A model generated the notes under the pieces. The model made no database searches. It saw nothing but the letters and a program-made list of their open reading frames with translations, and was not told where the DNA came from. 64,000 nucleotides of DNA from Nocardia arizonensis (GTDB taxonomy: Bacteria; Actinomycetota; Actinomycetes; Mycobacteriales; Mycobacteriaceae). Location of the stretch: contig NZ_LGYZ01000129.1 in NCBI RefSeq assembly GCF_001310275.1, positions 1 through 64,000 of the forward strand, read 5' to 3'. Position numbers and translations under genes: made by a program. The first letter of the stretch is position 1. Every line of letters begins with the position of its first letter. This document shows positions 1 to 9,564 of this stretch, piece by piece.

Positions 1-1314
1 GCTCCCGCAGGAGCAGGGACGGTACAGGTCACCGTCACCACGGTCGGCGGAACCAGCAACGGTGTCGCCTACACCTACATTCCGGTCCCCACCCTCGTCA
101 CGGTGGTACCGAACGTGGGACCCGTGGCCGGCGGAACAACCGTCGTCCTCACCGGCACCGACCTCACCGGGGCCACGGCAGTCGATTTCGGTGCGACACC
201 GGCGACCTCGTTCACCGTCGACTCCGCGACCCAGATCACCGCGGTCGCTCCGGCAGGAGCAGGGACCGTGCAGGTGACCGTCACGACGGTCGGCGGGACC
301 AGCAACGGCGTGGGCTACACCTACATTCCGGTCCCCACCCTCGTCACGGTGGTACCGAACGTGGGACCGGTGGCGGGCGGAACAACGGTCGTCTTGACCG
401 GCACCGACCTGACCGGAGCTACGGCAGTCGATTTCGGTGCGACACCGGCGACCTCGTTCACCGTCGACTCCGCAACCCAGATCACCGCGGTCACACCCGC
501 GGGAACCGGGACCGTGCAAGTCACCGTCACCACCGCGGGCGGAACCAGCAACGGCGTGGCCTACACCTACGTCGCGGTTCCCACCCTCATCACGGTGGTA
601 CCGAATTCGGGATCGGCGGCCGGCGGCACAACCGTCGTCCTCACCGGCACCGACCTCACCGGGGCCACCGCGGTCGATTTCGGTGCGACACCGGCCACTT
701 CGTTCACCGTCGACTCCGCCACCCAGATCACCGCGGTCACACCCGCGGGTTCCGGGACCGTCCAGGTCACCGCCACCACCGCGGGCGGGGCCAGCAATAG
801 CGTGGCCTACACCTATGTTCCCGTTCCCACGCTCGCCACGGCGGTACCGAACGTGGGGCCCGAAGCAGGTGGAACCACCGTCGTCCTCACCGGGACGGGC
901 CTGTCCACAGCCACCGTCGTCGATTTCGGCCCCACACCGGCCACCTCGTTCACGGTCGACTCCGACACCCAGATAACCGCCGTCTCCCCAGCGGAAACCG
1001 GGACCGTCCAAATCGCCGTCATTACCGGAGGCGGAGTCAGCAACAGCGTCGACTACACCTACATACCCGCACCCACCCTCACCACAGCGGTACCCGACAC
1101 GGGCGAAGCCGCGGGCGGAACAACCGTCGTCCTCACCGGAACCGACCTCACCGGGGCCACCGCGGTCGACTTCGGTGCGACACCGGCCGCCTCGTTCACC
1201 GTCGACTCCGCCACCCAGATAACCGCCGTCTCCCCCGCGGGAACCGGGACCGTCCAGATCACCGTCACAACCGCAGGAGGGACCAGCAACAGCGTCGACT
1301 ACACCTACCTCTGA
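1..1314 (+). CDS. IPT/TIG repeat surface protein, 3' part
   Basis: The reading frame is open from base 1, so the 5' end lies outside the window; 437 codons are visible before TGA. The product is built from immunoglobulin-like IPT/TIG domains, each opening with PTL-x-T-x-VP and containing GGTTVVLTGT, then DFG-x-TPA-x-SFTVDS, TQITAV and a closing VDYTY or VAYTY strand. Five full units begin at 88, 334, 580, 826 and 1072 (82 residues each), preceded by the tail of another. Such domains normally act as rigid stalks in secreted or cell-wall proteins, so an extracellular adhesive or structural role is inferred. No anchor or transmembrane segment follows the last domain. The signal peptide, if present, is upstream of the window. 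Confidence 0.85.
   Translation, partial: APAGAGTVQVTVTTVGGTSNGVAYTYIPVPTLVTVVPNVGPVAGGTTVVLTGTDLTGATAVDFGATPATSFTVDSATQITAVAPAGAGTVQVTVTTVGGTSNGVGYTYIPVPTLVTVVPNVGPVAGGTTVVLTGTDLTGATAVDFGATPATSFTVDSATQITAVTPAGTGTVQVTVTTAGGTSNGVAYTYVAVPTLITVVPNSGSAAGGTTVVLTGTDLTGATAVDFGATPATSFTVDSATQITAVTPAGSGTVQVTATTAGGASNSVAYTYVPVPTLATAVPNVGPEAGGTTVVLTGTGLSTATVVDFGPTPATSFTVDSDTQITAVSPAETGTVQIAVITGGGVSNSVDYTYIPAPTLTTAVPDTGEAAGGTTVVLTGTDLTGATAVDFGATPAASFTVDSATQITAVSPAGTGTVQITVTTAGGTSNSVDYTYL
88..1311 (+). repeat. Tandem 246-bp IPT/TIG repeats
   Basis: Five in-frame 246-bp units encode the IPT/TIG domains. The first two are nearly identical at the DNA level, including synonymous positions, while the fourth (826-1071) is the most divergent. 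This points to recent tandem duplication or gene conversion between neighbouring units. Confidence 0.85.
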
Positions 1315-1349
1315 CGGCGGTCGAAAGACCCGGAACCAATCCGAATTCC

Positions 1350-1385
1350 CGTACTCGGCGCTGCTTCTCATGAGCGCCGAGTACG
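1350..1385. terminator. Hairpin terminator between convergent genes
   Basis: A perfect 13-bp inverted repeat (CGTACTCGGCGCT at 1350-1362 and its complement at 1373-1385) with a 10-nt loop. It sits between the convergent IPT gene and jetD. There is no strong T tract, but the position suits a bidirectional terminator. Confidence 0.6.
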
Positions 1386-1418
1386 GCCGTCGGTATACCG
1401 GTGTGGAGAGTACGTCCG

Positions 1419-2615
1419 CTAGCGGACCTGCTGCGCTGCCGCACGGAGGTCGGCCAGCAGCAATGGCAGGATCGCCTCTTCGTGTAGATCCTTGCCGTGC
1501 AGGGCGTGCAGATCGGCGGGCCAGGCGTCCGCGGGTGTCTCCAGCCCGAAGTGACGGGAGTAGGTGCGGCTGTCGAAACGCCACGGCTCGGCGGTGGCGA
1601 CCGCTGACTGGACAGTGCGGACGATGACCATGCCCGCGACGTCGATATCCGCACGCACTCTGACGGCTATCCCCGCTTCCGCGGCGCCGGCCAGCAGGTC
1701 CAGTGCGGCCAGCGCGGGCATGCCGTCGGTGCACACCAGAGCCGGGCATTGCTCGCCGAGTTCATCGGCGGCGGCCTCCGCCACCGCCGGATTCTCACAC
1801 ACGAACAACTCCGGCGGGGGCGATGCGAAAGACCACGGTCCCAGCAGATCCCGCAGTGTCAGCCACGAGGGAGCCCCGCGCCGGTGCCCGGCGGTGATAT
1901 CCAGTGCGACATTCAGTGTGAGCACCCGCGAGGAAACGGTGTCGCAGCGCACACCCGCCGACGCCCACGCCGCCCGCCACCGCCTGCCCGGCCGGGCGGG
2001 CGGCGGGCTACCGCTTCTGATGGCTACGAGACGCGCGACCGTGCGCCCCAGTTCGGTGCTGTGATCGAGCGCGTGCGCGTCGCCGGTGGCCTCGGCCGCG
2101 AGCCGGCCGAGGCGCTTCGGCGGACCGGTCCATGGCAAGAGCGGCCACACCGCGGCGACACTGCCCGCCAACTCCTCGGCCCGGCCGGAACCCAGCTTCG
2201 GCGCCCTCGGACCGGCCAGCCATGACTCGACGATGTCCGCGGACAGCCCGACCCCGCCGAGGGTGTCCAGCACCAGGCGGCGTTCCCGCTGCTGTGCCCG
2301 CTCCCGCGCCGCCGCGAGTTCCCACCCGACCGGTAAGGGACCGCCGTGGAGCAGTTCGGCGAATCGGGCGACGGTGAGCCCGTGATGCGCGAGAGCGGCA
2401 TTGAGCGCCCGCAGCGTCACCGCGTTCCCGGAGATCTCCCAGTCCACACCAAGCAATCGCCCGACTTGACGCCGCTGTTCGCTCGTCAGCGTCAATTTCA
2501 GCGATCCGCGTTCCAGCCCGCCGCCGCGATGGACGCGGCGGTATATCGCCTCGACAACGAGTGCGGGGCCGGGCAACGCGGCCCAGGTCCGTAATCCGGC
2601 GGGCAGCTCATCCAT
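1419..2615 (-). CDS. jetD: Wadjet type II JetD, Toprim nuclease subunit
   Basis: 398-aa protein of the TIGR02679/DUF2399 type. In Wadjet systems JetD is the nuclease that cuts plasmid DNA captured by the SMC motor. The C-terminal half carries a Toprim-like core: a beta strand ending in the acidic ENP motif (FVCENPAVAEAA), then the RADIDVAG D-x-D motif, both expected to bind the catalytic metal. The N-terminal part is helical and should contact the JetABC complex. Its ATG lies 8 bases inside the end of jetC, so it is translationally coupled and is the last gene of the operon. Family assignment is from motifs and gene order together. Confidence 0.88.
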   Translation of the reverse strand: MDELPAGLRTWAALPGPALVVEAIYRRVHRGGGLERGSLKLTLTSEQRRQVGRLLGVDWEISGNAVTLRALNAALAHHGLTVARFAELLHGGPLPVGWELAAARERAQQRERRLVLDTLGGVGLSADIVESWLAGPRAPKLGSGRAEELAGSVAAVWPLLPWTGPPKRLGRLAAEATGDAHALDHSTELGRTVARLVAIRSGSPPPARPGRRWRAAWASAGVRCDTVSSRVLTLNVALDITAGHRRGAPSWLTLRDLLGPWSFASPPPELFVCENPAVAEAAADELGEQCPALVCTDGMPALAALDLLAGAAEAGIAVRVRADIDVAGMVIVRTVQSAVATAEPWRFDSRTYSRHFGLETPADAWPADLHALHGKDLHEEAILPLLLADLRAAAQQVR

Positions 2616-5600
2616 CGGCGGGCTCGAACAGGCCGTCCACCAGCACGGGTTCGTGCGCTGCGCCGAGCCGGTCCACGTCCACCTCGGTCAGCGTGCCTCC
2701 GCACCACAGGTAGGGCAGCACGTCGACACCGGGCAGGTGCTTCTCCCTGGCCAGTTCGTAGATCGCCACCGCGGGCACCGTCTCGTAGGTGCACCATTCA
2801 TCGTGTGCGGTGAGCATGATGTCGAGCTCGAAATCGACTGTGAGCCCCATGAACGATGCCTTCACCTGAGCGTCGACACCGGTCATCGCCTCATCGAGCC
2901 ACACCCAGCGCGGTGCGTGCGCCGCGGCCGCGTCATAGGCGACCACCGCCGCGGCGAATAACGGCTGCGACAACAGCACCACCTTCTCACCACCCGATTT
3001 GGCGCCGTGCTTGGCCGCGTCGAACGGCACCCACCGGCTGGTGCTGCCGGGCCGGTAGTGCAGACCGATCTTCAGCCAGCCTCGATAGTCGAGTGCCCGG
3101 CCGAGCTGATGCTTCCAGTCCACCGCGCCCTCGGCGGCCGCCTCGGAACGGGCTTCATCGATCTTGCGAGCGAGATACTGGCGCACCATCTCCTGCCGGT
3201 CGACCGACAGTTCGGCATAGCCCTGGCCGAGCGCGTCGAGTACCGCCGCCGCATCCGGCTCGGCCGGATCCGCGTGCCAGACCACTTTCACGGTGTGGCC
3301 CTGCCGGGTCGGGCGCTTGGCCAGCTGGTTGTTGATGTGGCTGAAGGTGCGCTGGGTGTAGTCGAGACGGTCTTTGAGGTGCTCGATGAAGGTCGAGCCG
3401 AGCAGGGTAGCCAGCACGCGTTGCTGCTCGGCGTCGAATCTGTCGCGTTGTTCGACCACCCGTGCGGCCAAGGTATCGGCCGCGGCGGGCGGCAGCTGGA
3501 ATCCGGCGGTGCCGTCGGTATGGATCTCCGCCCGCGGCAGGGTCTCATCGTCGTCGAGGATTCGTGCGTCCTGCTGGGGCAACAGCGCCTGGCGCAGTTC
3601 CTCCAGCTTGTTCACGCATGCCCGCCACGCCCGATCCACGTCGGCGGGCTCGACTTTGAGCTCGACCGCGCGGCGCACCGCGGTCGCCAGATCCCGGGCC
3701 GCCTGCACATTCCGGCGCTCCGGCACCTCTACGGCGAGCGGCTGAGCGAGCCCGTGATCGAGCGCTTCCCACAGCCGCGCGATCGCCTGGTCGCGGCGCT
3801 GCTCGGCGTCTGCCCGTTCCCGTTCGTGATTGGCCAGCACCTCTTCGGCGCGAGCCTCGTCCACGCGCGCTCCGCTGAGCTGCTGGTCGTAGGCGTCGCG
3901 TTCGCTCTCCAACCGCTCGACGCGAGCGTCGAGTTCCGCCTTGCTCGCCAACTGCTGCTGCTGATCGGCGCCGAGCGCCTTCTCGGCGGTCCGCAGTGTC
4001 AGTTCGAGGTGGCGTTGTTCCTCCGCGACATCGTCGCGTGCGTTCTCGGCTTCGGCCCGCCGCCGCGCGATCTCCTCGAGGGTGAAGATCGCGTCGTCGT
4101 GTGCGTCCTCGGCCGTGTCCAGCTGCCGCAGGACCATGCCGTAGCGGTCTATGTCGCCACGCACGGCGTTGAGCGCATCCGCCTGATCGGTGAGTCGGTC
4201 CTGGGAGAACCGGTGCACCGCAGCGTATTCGGCCAGGGCGGCGCGTGCGACATCGAGATGAGCCAGTTCGGTCCCGTGCTTGGATTCGGCATCGGCGAGT
4301 TCGCCGTCCCTGGCGATCGTCGCGCGGGTGCGTTCCCCCCACAGCACCACCGCACCGTTGAGCTTGCGCTCCTCGGATTCCGGCAGCGCCCGCTCCTCGG
4401 CATCCAGCCGATCCAACGCCGCACCGGCCTTCGTGATCCCGGAATCGATCGCGGACAACCGCTGAGCCAACTCGTCCCGCTCGACTTCGAGTGCGGCGAT
4501 GCGGCGTGCCCTGGCCGCCTCCCGCGCAGCGGCGCCGACATAGGTCGCCGGTCCGGCGGGATCCGCGCGACCGGCGAGTCCGCCCACGCGCCAGCAGCCG
4601 TCGGCGCCGAGCCAGTCACCGGCCGGTTCGGGTGCTCCCGCGGCACGCCAACCGAATCGGGCGAGCGCCCGCCGAACGAGTTCGACTCCCACGCCACCGG
4701 CTTCGACCGGTTCGAGCACCGCGAGCAGGTTCGTGCCCGACCGCTCCGCGGTCGCGGCGTCCGCGACCAGTCCCAGATCGGCGAACTCGACGTCGATGGC
4801 GCCATCCGGCGCGACCCAGGCGTCGAGCAAACCAGACCCGGCCAGCGCCGCCTCCAGTACCTCGAGCTCCGAATCGTCCACGCCCGGAACCGGATTGACC
4901 AGACGCCACAGCGGCGCGCCCTGCCCCTCGGAGATATCAGGCCGCGTCCGCCGTCGCCATGTCGTCGGAACCGGCGGCGCGGCATCGGTTTGCGCCCTCA
5001 CCTCGGCCAGCTCCGCGGCGACCGCACCGGAGCGCTGCGCGATGGGCGCGCGCTCGAGCAGCCCGGACTGCTTACGCTCCTGCCATTCGGTGCGCGCGGC
5101 CGAGATGTGGGCACGCATCCGCGCCGTCACCGACGGCGGTGACGAAACCTCGCCGGTGTCCTCGATGACCGTCAGTTCGGCGATGAGATCGCACCAATCG
5201 GCCAGGATTTCGTCCGTTGGCCCGGCCACCTCGGCATCGCCGGACCATTCGCGCACCCGCGCCTCCAATGTCCGCGCGGCGCGCCGGACAGCCGACAGTG
5301 CCTCCTCCTCAGCCGCCCGCGCCCCGGCGAGCCGGTCCTCGGCGGCCTCGACCAGCCTGCCGGACCGCTCCACTCGCTGCGCCGCCGAGGCACGCTTTTC
5401 GTCGAGTTCCCGCAGGTGCCGGAATCGTTCCTGCCGGGACCGATGTTCACCGATCAGCGCGTCGACATCCCGGGTCGGCAGGTGACGCCGCACCGCCTCC
5501 GTCAGGCCCGCGAGCACCGCGTTGGCCGCCATCGACTGCTCAGCGGCACCCAACGCTTCGGCGGCATCGCGCACCTTGTCGGCGGCCTTCGTGACCTTCG

Positions 5601-6816
5601 TGGCGGCGTTCGCCTCGGAAACGCGTTCTCGTTCAGCCAGTTTGACGGCGCCGTCGTGTTGGGTTCGCACCCGCCGGAGTTCGCGGCGCAGCCCCTCGAT
5701 TCGTCCGGTCGCGGATACCGCGTCCTTGTAGGAATCGGATTCGAGCAGCTCCCGCAAGGCCGTCCGCGCGTCCCCGAGCGCGCGGCGGGTCTCGGCGAGC
5801 CGCGTCTCGGATCGGCCACGCAACGCCATCGCGTCCGACAGCGTGGTCTCGGCGGCCTTCTTGTCACTCGTCGTCTTGTCCAGACTGGTGGTGGCGGCGG
5901 CCATCTCGTCGGACCGCAGCCGCAGCACCCGCTTGGCCCACGGCTGCCACCCCGTGCGGACGAATACCGCGATCGCCCGCGCCGATTCCTCGGTGCGCTG
6001 CATCGTCGCCCGGAGTTGTTCGAGATGCTCCCAGCCATCGGCGAGTTGATCGACTTCGTGAGAGGCCAGCGGCGGCAGCGCGTCACGCAAGGTCATGGCA
6101 AGGCTGGCCGGGTTGAGCCGCTCGCCCAGTTTCGGCTTACGCAACTGCTTGAGCAGTTCGGTGAGATTGTCGTACGACTCGGCACTGAGCCCGTAGAGTT
6201 CCTCGGCCAGCCTGGCCCGGTAGGCCGCGGCACTGCTCGGCAGCGCCACACCGTCGATCTGCTTGAGGTCCTTGAGTTCGAGCGCGCGGCCCGCCTCTAG
6301 CAGAGTGAAATCCCGGCCCAACCGCTGCCTGGTGACGAAATGCCAGGTGTTGACCGAAGCGGCGCCACTTCCCGCGCGCGCCGAGGCGCCGAGCCCGCAG
6401 GTGAAATAGGCCGGGGACCCGTCCTCGGCGATCCGGCCGAATTCGGCCCACGCGTATCCGAGTCCGGCATCGGCGGGTTCGCGTGGGTCGTCGCCGTCAC
6501 CGGTGGGCAGCAGATTGAATCGCATGCTGCGATGCTGGGAACCGAAGGGGTCGAGCACCGACGGCGCGATCTCGCCGCGCAGCAGTAGCAGCGTGGTCAG
6601 TTCCAGCACCTTGGTCTTGCCCGCGCCGTTTCCGCCGCGCAGCACCAATCTGCCGTCGGCGAACCAGAATTCGGCGTCGTCGTATTCCCACAGGTTCACG
6701 ATGCCGACACGCAGCGGCTGCCATCGTCCGCGGCTCGGCGACGGCAGTTCCCGGGACTGCGCGGCGTGCAGCCAGTCCTGCCCCCAGGCGCGGATGCCTG
6801 CGAGTTCGACGGTCAT
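2608..6816 (-). CDS. jetC: Wadjet type II JetC, SMC-like ATPase
   Basis: 1402-aa SMC/MukB-like ATPase of the TIGR02680 type, the DNA-loop-extruding motor of Wadjet. The Walker A motif GGNGAGKT is at residues 61-68. Long charged alpha-helical, coiled-coil-like stretches rich in Glu, Arg and Ala follow to about residue 1200, interrupted by a hinge-like globular region near the middle. The head is completed at the C-terminus by the signature KSGGEK and the Walker B motif WVWLDEAMTGVD. The ATG at 6816 was chosen over an in-frame start 26 codons upstream because it overlaps the jetB stop as ATGA and the extra residues are unlike the family. It should act with JetA (kleisin) and JetB. Confidence 0.9.
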   Translation of the reverse strand: MTVELAGIRAWGQDWLHAAQSRELPSPSRGRWQPLRVGIVNLWEYDDAEFWFADGRLVLRGGNGAGKTKVLELTTLLLLRGEIAPSVLDPFGSQHRSMRFNLLPTGDGDDPREPADAGLGYAWAEFGRIAEDGSPAYFTCGLGASARAGSGAASVNTWHFVTRQRLGRDFTLLEAGRALELKDLKQIDGVALPSSAAAYRARLAEELYGLSAESYDNLTELLKQLRKPKLGERLNPASLAMTLRDALPPLASHEVDQLADGWEHLEQLRATMQRTEESARAIAVFVRTGWQPWAKRVLRLRSDEMAAATTSLDKTTSDKKAAETTLSDAMALRGRSETRLAETRRALGDARTALRELLESDSYKDAVSATGRIEGLRRELRRVRTQHDGAVKLAERERVSEANAATKVTKAADKVRDAAEALGAAEQSMAANAVLAGLTEAVRRHLPTRDVDALIGEHRSRQERFRHLRELDEKRASAAQRVERSGRLVEAAEDRLAGARAAEEEALSAVRRAARTLEARVREWSGDAEVAGPTDEILADWCDLIAELTVIEDTGEVSSPPSVTARMRAHISAARTEWQERKQSGLLERAPIAQRSGAVAAELAEVRAQTDAAPPVPTTWRRRTRPDISEGQGAPLWRLVNPVPGVDDSELEVLEAALAGSGLLDAWVAPDGAIDVEFADLGLVADAATAERSGTNLLAVLEPVEAGGVGVELVRRALARFGWRAAGAPEPAGDWLGADGCWRVGGLAGRADPAGPATYVGAAAREAARARRIAALEVERDELAQRLSAIDSGITKAGAALDRLDAEERALPESEERKLNGAVVLWGERTRATIARDGELADAESKHGTELAHLDVARAALAEYAAVHRFSQDRLTDQADALNAVRGDIDRYGMVLRQLDTAEDAHDDAIFTLEEIARRRAEAENARDDVAEEQRHLELTLRTAEKALGADQQQQLASKAELDARVERLESERDAYDQQLSGARVDEARAEEVLANHERERADAEQRRDQAIARLWEALDHGLAQPLAVEVPERRNVQAARDLATAVRRAVELKVEPADVDRAWRACVNKLEELRQALLPQQDARILDDDETLPRAEIHTDGTAGFQLPPAAADTLAARVVEQRDRFDAEQQRVLATLLGSTFIEHLKDRLDYTQRTFSHINNQLAKRPTRQGHTVKVVWHADPAEPDAAAVLDALGQGYAELSVDRQEMVRQYLARKIDEARSEAAAEGAVDWKHQLGRALDYRGWLKIGLHYRPGSTSRWVPFDAAKHGAKSGGEKVVLLSQPLFAAAVVAYDAAAAHAPRWVWLDEAMTGVDAQVKASFMGLTVDFELDIMLTAHDEWCTYETVPAVAIYELAREKHLPGVDVLPYLWCGGTLTEVDVDRLGAAHEPVLVDGLFEPADG

Positions 6817-7958
6817 CGAGACTCCTCTATACGCGCGGTTTCGGCGAGAATCTCCGGCGTCCGGTATCGCGCGGCCGCCGGGGTCAGCTGCCACAGTCCG
6901 GGGCGCAGTGCCGGGCGGAGCAGATCGAGCGCCCGCAGCAGTTCCACCACTCTCTCCCGACGCGCGGTCGGCGCCGCGATCTCGGCGGTGATCGACTTCG
7001 GATGCCGCACCGCGACCTCCTCGACGGCCTCGCGCAGGTCGGCCTCGGCTACCACGCCGTCGTCGTCCCGGCGGCCATACAGGTCGCCGAGCACGACCAG
7101 AGTGACGAAATCGACCGCGCGCAATCGCGGGAAGGCCAGATCGGTTGCCGACTCCTCACCGGCGATGAGCGCCAAACCCTCGGCACGCTGTTCCACCACC
7201 CAACCGGTCATCTCGGTGCACCACGCCACCACCCGGGTGCGCTGGCGGATCAGATACGCACGCTCGGCTTCGGTGAGATCACTGTAGAGGCAGACCGGCA
7301 GCTCGATGATCCGCCGCATCACCGCGAACCGTTCGGCCGCCTCGGTGAACACCGCGCCGCGCTGGTCGAGTGCGGCCTTGAGCGCGGCCGGGTCGGCCAT
7401 ACGCAGCAGCATCTCGCGCTGCACGCCGTAGGTGCCGCCGACCTTGTCCGCCTGCCTGGCCCAGCCGTCGCGGCGGTCGACGCCATCGCTGCCCGCGATC
7501 GCCAGCGCGCCGGCCGATACCAGCAGCTCCAGCGCAGTGATGAACAATTTGCGCTCGGTGAACCGGTCGGGCTCATAGGGGGTGACCGGGCAGTCGTCGC
7601 GCGTGGAGATCACCCTGACCCGATCCGACAGGTCCTGGGTGGAGGTGATGTCCTCGGCTTCCTCCGCGGCCGCGGCGGCCAGCAGCGCGAGCACCAGCGC
7701 CCGACGCGGCGGCGGGTCGACCCGACGCGGCGCGATCACGGTGTCGCCCAAGGGTAGGCGGAACAGCCTGGCCGCGGTGTCGGTGACCACAAGACGGTAG
7801 CCGAGGCGGGAGGAGAACCAGTTCACCAGTTCCGGCCGGTGCCGGGGATGCCGAACGAGGCCGAACAGTTCCCGATGCCGGACGCGGTCGACCACCGGGT
7901 TGGCCAGCAGTCCGATGAACGCGCGGCGCAGGCCGAGCGCGTCCCGGTCGTCATCCAC
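6813..7958 (-). CDS. jetB: Wadjet type II JetB
   Basis: 381-aa protein of the TIGR02678/DUF2398 type, the KITE-like (MukE/MksE-equivalent) subunit that bridges kleisin and SMC heads. It is rich in winged-helix-like segments and begins DDDRDALGLRRAFIGLLANPVVDR, here quoted only as far as needed to recognise the family (residues 2-25). The GTG start overlaps jetA by 8 bases, and the stop overlaps the jetC ATG by 4. There are no enzymatic motifs, as expected for an accessory subunit. Confidence 0.85.
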   Translation of the reverse strand: MDDDRDALGLRRAFIGLLANPVVDRVRHRELFGLVRHPRHRPELVNWFSSRLGYRLVVTDTAARLFRLPLGDTVIAPRRVDPPPRRALVLALLAAAAAEEAEDITSTQDLSDRVRVISTRDDCPVTPYEPDRFTERKLFITALELLVSAGALAIAGSDGVDRRDGWARQADKVGGTYGVQREMLLRMADPAALKAALDQRGAVFTEAAERFAVMRRIIELPVCLYSDLTEAERAYLIRQRTRVVAWCTEMTGWVVEQRAEGLALIAGEESATDLAFPRLRAVDFVTLVVLGDLYGRRDDDGVVAEADLREAVEEVAVRHPKSITAEIAAPTARRERVVELLRALDLLRPALRPGLWQLTPAAARYRTPEILAETARIEESR

Positions 7959-9513
7959 GGTGCACCGCCTCCGCCGGGTCGAGCGTGAAGAGCCAGTTCC
8001 GCGTCACGAGCCTGCCGTGCGGGCAATCCAGGGTGGTGGTGCCCGCAACCGCGGGCTCGGTCAATGTCACCCGCCATTTGCCGTCTTCGGTGACCCCGGC
8101 ACGCCGCGGCTGTCCACGTCGGCCGCGCGCGGTCGCCAACAGATCGAGCAACAGCCGCAGTTCGGGCTCCGACAGCGGCGCCCAATCCGCCAGTTCGGTC
8201 CCCGATCGCGCGCGCAAAGCCGCCTCGGCCTCCCGCCGCTGGGCCAATGCCGCGGTCCGCGCCCGCCGTGCCGCCGCCCGCCCGGCGGACATATTCATCG
8301 CCTTGACCCGTCTGCCGACCGCGGCCCGCTGGCCGTGTTCCCGATAGCGTGCCGTGATCGGCGCCGCGGGCGCATCCGACCACGGCACGGCGTGGTCGTC
8401 GGCGCCGTCGGCGGCGATCAGCAGATGGCGTGCCGGGAACAGACCGATGGCCGTGTCCCACATGCGCCAGGCCGTTTCGTCGTCAGGTGCGCGCTCGATC
8501 GCACCGGCGAGCTCGAGCAACTCCCCGCGCCGGGTCAGCGCGCCGCCGGTATCCAGCAGAATGTGCATATTGCGGGCCCACGGCGCCACCAGGTCGCGCA
8601 ATTGCCTGCGCAGCCGTCTGGCCTGCCCGTCGGCGCCGTCGAACCAGCTCCGCAACGATTCCCAGGTGCGCGTCCACCGCTGCACCTGTAGGTCCACCAC
8701 GTTCTCGGGCGCGTCGTCGGCAAGGGCGCCGCGCACGCACGCCCGCCATACCGAGTCGATCAGCTGCGGATGCACCCGCGCCATCAACGCCGCGACAGCC
8801 GGGGTGTGAATGTCGACCTGCTCACCCCACATCCCGACATAGGATTGCAGCGTCCGCCACAGGACTTCCTGCTTGTCCGGGTCCGGCCCGCCGGACAGCG
8901 CGTGCGCCAGGCTGCGCTGCCAAGACCGCGCCGCCACCGCCATACCGTGATGCAAGGTGATGACCTGTTGGTACTCCGCCGCCGCGGAGGGAAAGTTTTG
9001 GTCCCGCAACGCGTCGGCGAACCCGCGCAAGCGGTCGTGGATCGCGCGCGGAGCCAGCGTCAGATCCGCGGCGGCATCCTCGTCGGCGGCCAGATCCGCG
9101 GTCCAGAACGCGTGCAGCCGGGCCGCCGTCGGAGTCAGCTGGAAGCGGTCACGACGCCGCAGGAAGTCCTCTCCGGTGCGCGCGGGCTCCTGCCACCGAT
9201 TAAGCACTCCCCACCGCACCAGGCTGATCAACCGAGCATCGAGCGCGAAGGAGTCCTCGTGCAGCAGCCGATCGGCCACCTGCTGTCCGGCGCGCTCGCT
9301 CACCCACGCCCGCAATCGCGCGGCGATCTCATCGAACGACATACCGGTCAGACTGGTGTCCTGCGCCTCCACCAGCACATCGACGATCGCGCGATACTGC
9401 GCGGCGAACCGAGACACCAAGTAGGCGGGCACCAGTTCCTGCCCCGGCAGATGAGCGGCCCAAGGGTCGATTCCCGTCGATTCGACCAGCTCATCCCCAT
9501 CACCCACCGGCAC
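7951..9513 (-). CDS. jetA: Wadjet type II JetA, kleisin-like subunit
   Basis: 520-aa protein of the TIGR02677/DUF2397 type, the MukF/MksF-like kleisin of Wadjet. It is mostly helical, with an N-terminal segment (about residues 25-130) that looks like a winged-helix region and a C-terminal domain ending near NWLFTLDPAEAVHRG. The start used is GTG at 9513. This is the first of the four jet genes; the order jetA-jetB-jetC-jetD with 8-, 4- and 8-base overlaps is the canonical arrangement. The 51-bp gap upstream leaves room for either its own promoter or read-through from the 686-aa gene. Confidence 0.85.
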   Translation of the reverse strand: MPVGDGDELVESTGIDPWAAHLPGQELVPAYLVSRFAAQYRAIVDVLVEAQDTSLTGMSFDEIAARLRAWVSERAGQQVADRLLHEDSFALDARLISLVRWGVLNRWQEPARTGEDFLRRRDRFQLTPTAARLHAFWTADLAADEDAAADLTLAPRAIHDRLRGFADALRDQNFPSAAAEYQQVITLHHGMAVAARSWQRSLAHALSGGPDPDKQEVLWRTLQSYVGMWGEQVDIHTPAVAALMARVHPQLIDSVWRACVRGALADDAPENVVDLQVQRWTRTWESLRSWFDGADGQARRLRRQLRDLVAPWARNMHILLDTGGALTRRGELLELAGAIERAPDDETAWRMWDTAIGLFPARHLLIAADGADDHAVPWSDAPAAPITARYREHGQRAAVGRRVKAMNMSAGRAAARRARTAALAQRREAEAALRARSGTELADWAPLSEPELRLLLDLLATARGRRGQPRRAGVTEDGKWRVTLTEPAVAGTTTLDCPHGRLVTRNWLFTLDPAEAVHRG

Positions 9514-9564
9514 AGAATAGTCCGGCGGGCCGCGGTCGACGCAATCGTCGAGCCGCGGATGTGC

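Noticed and set aside
3007..5142. 711-codon plus-strand open frame inside jetC
   Set aside because: Antisense shadow of jetC with no motif; jetC itself carries a full SMC-type ATPase.
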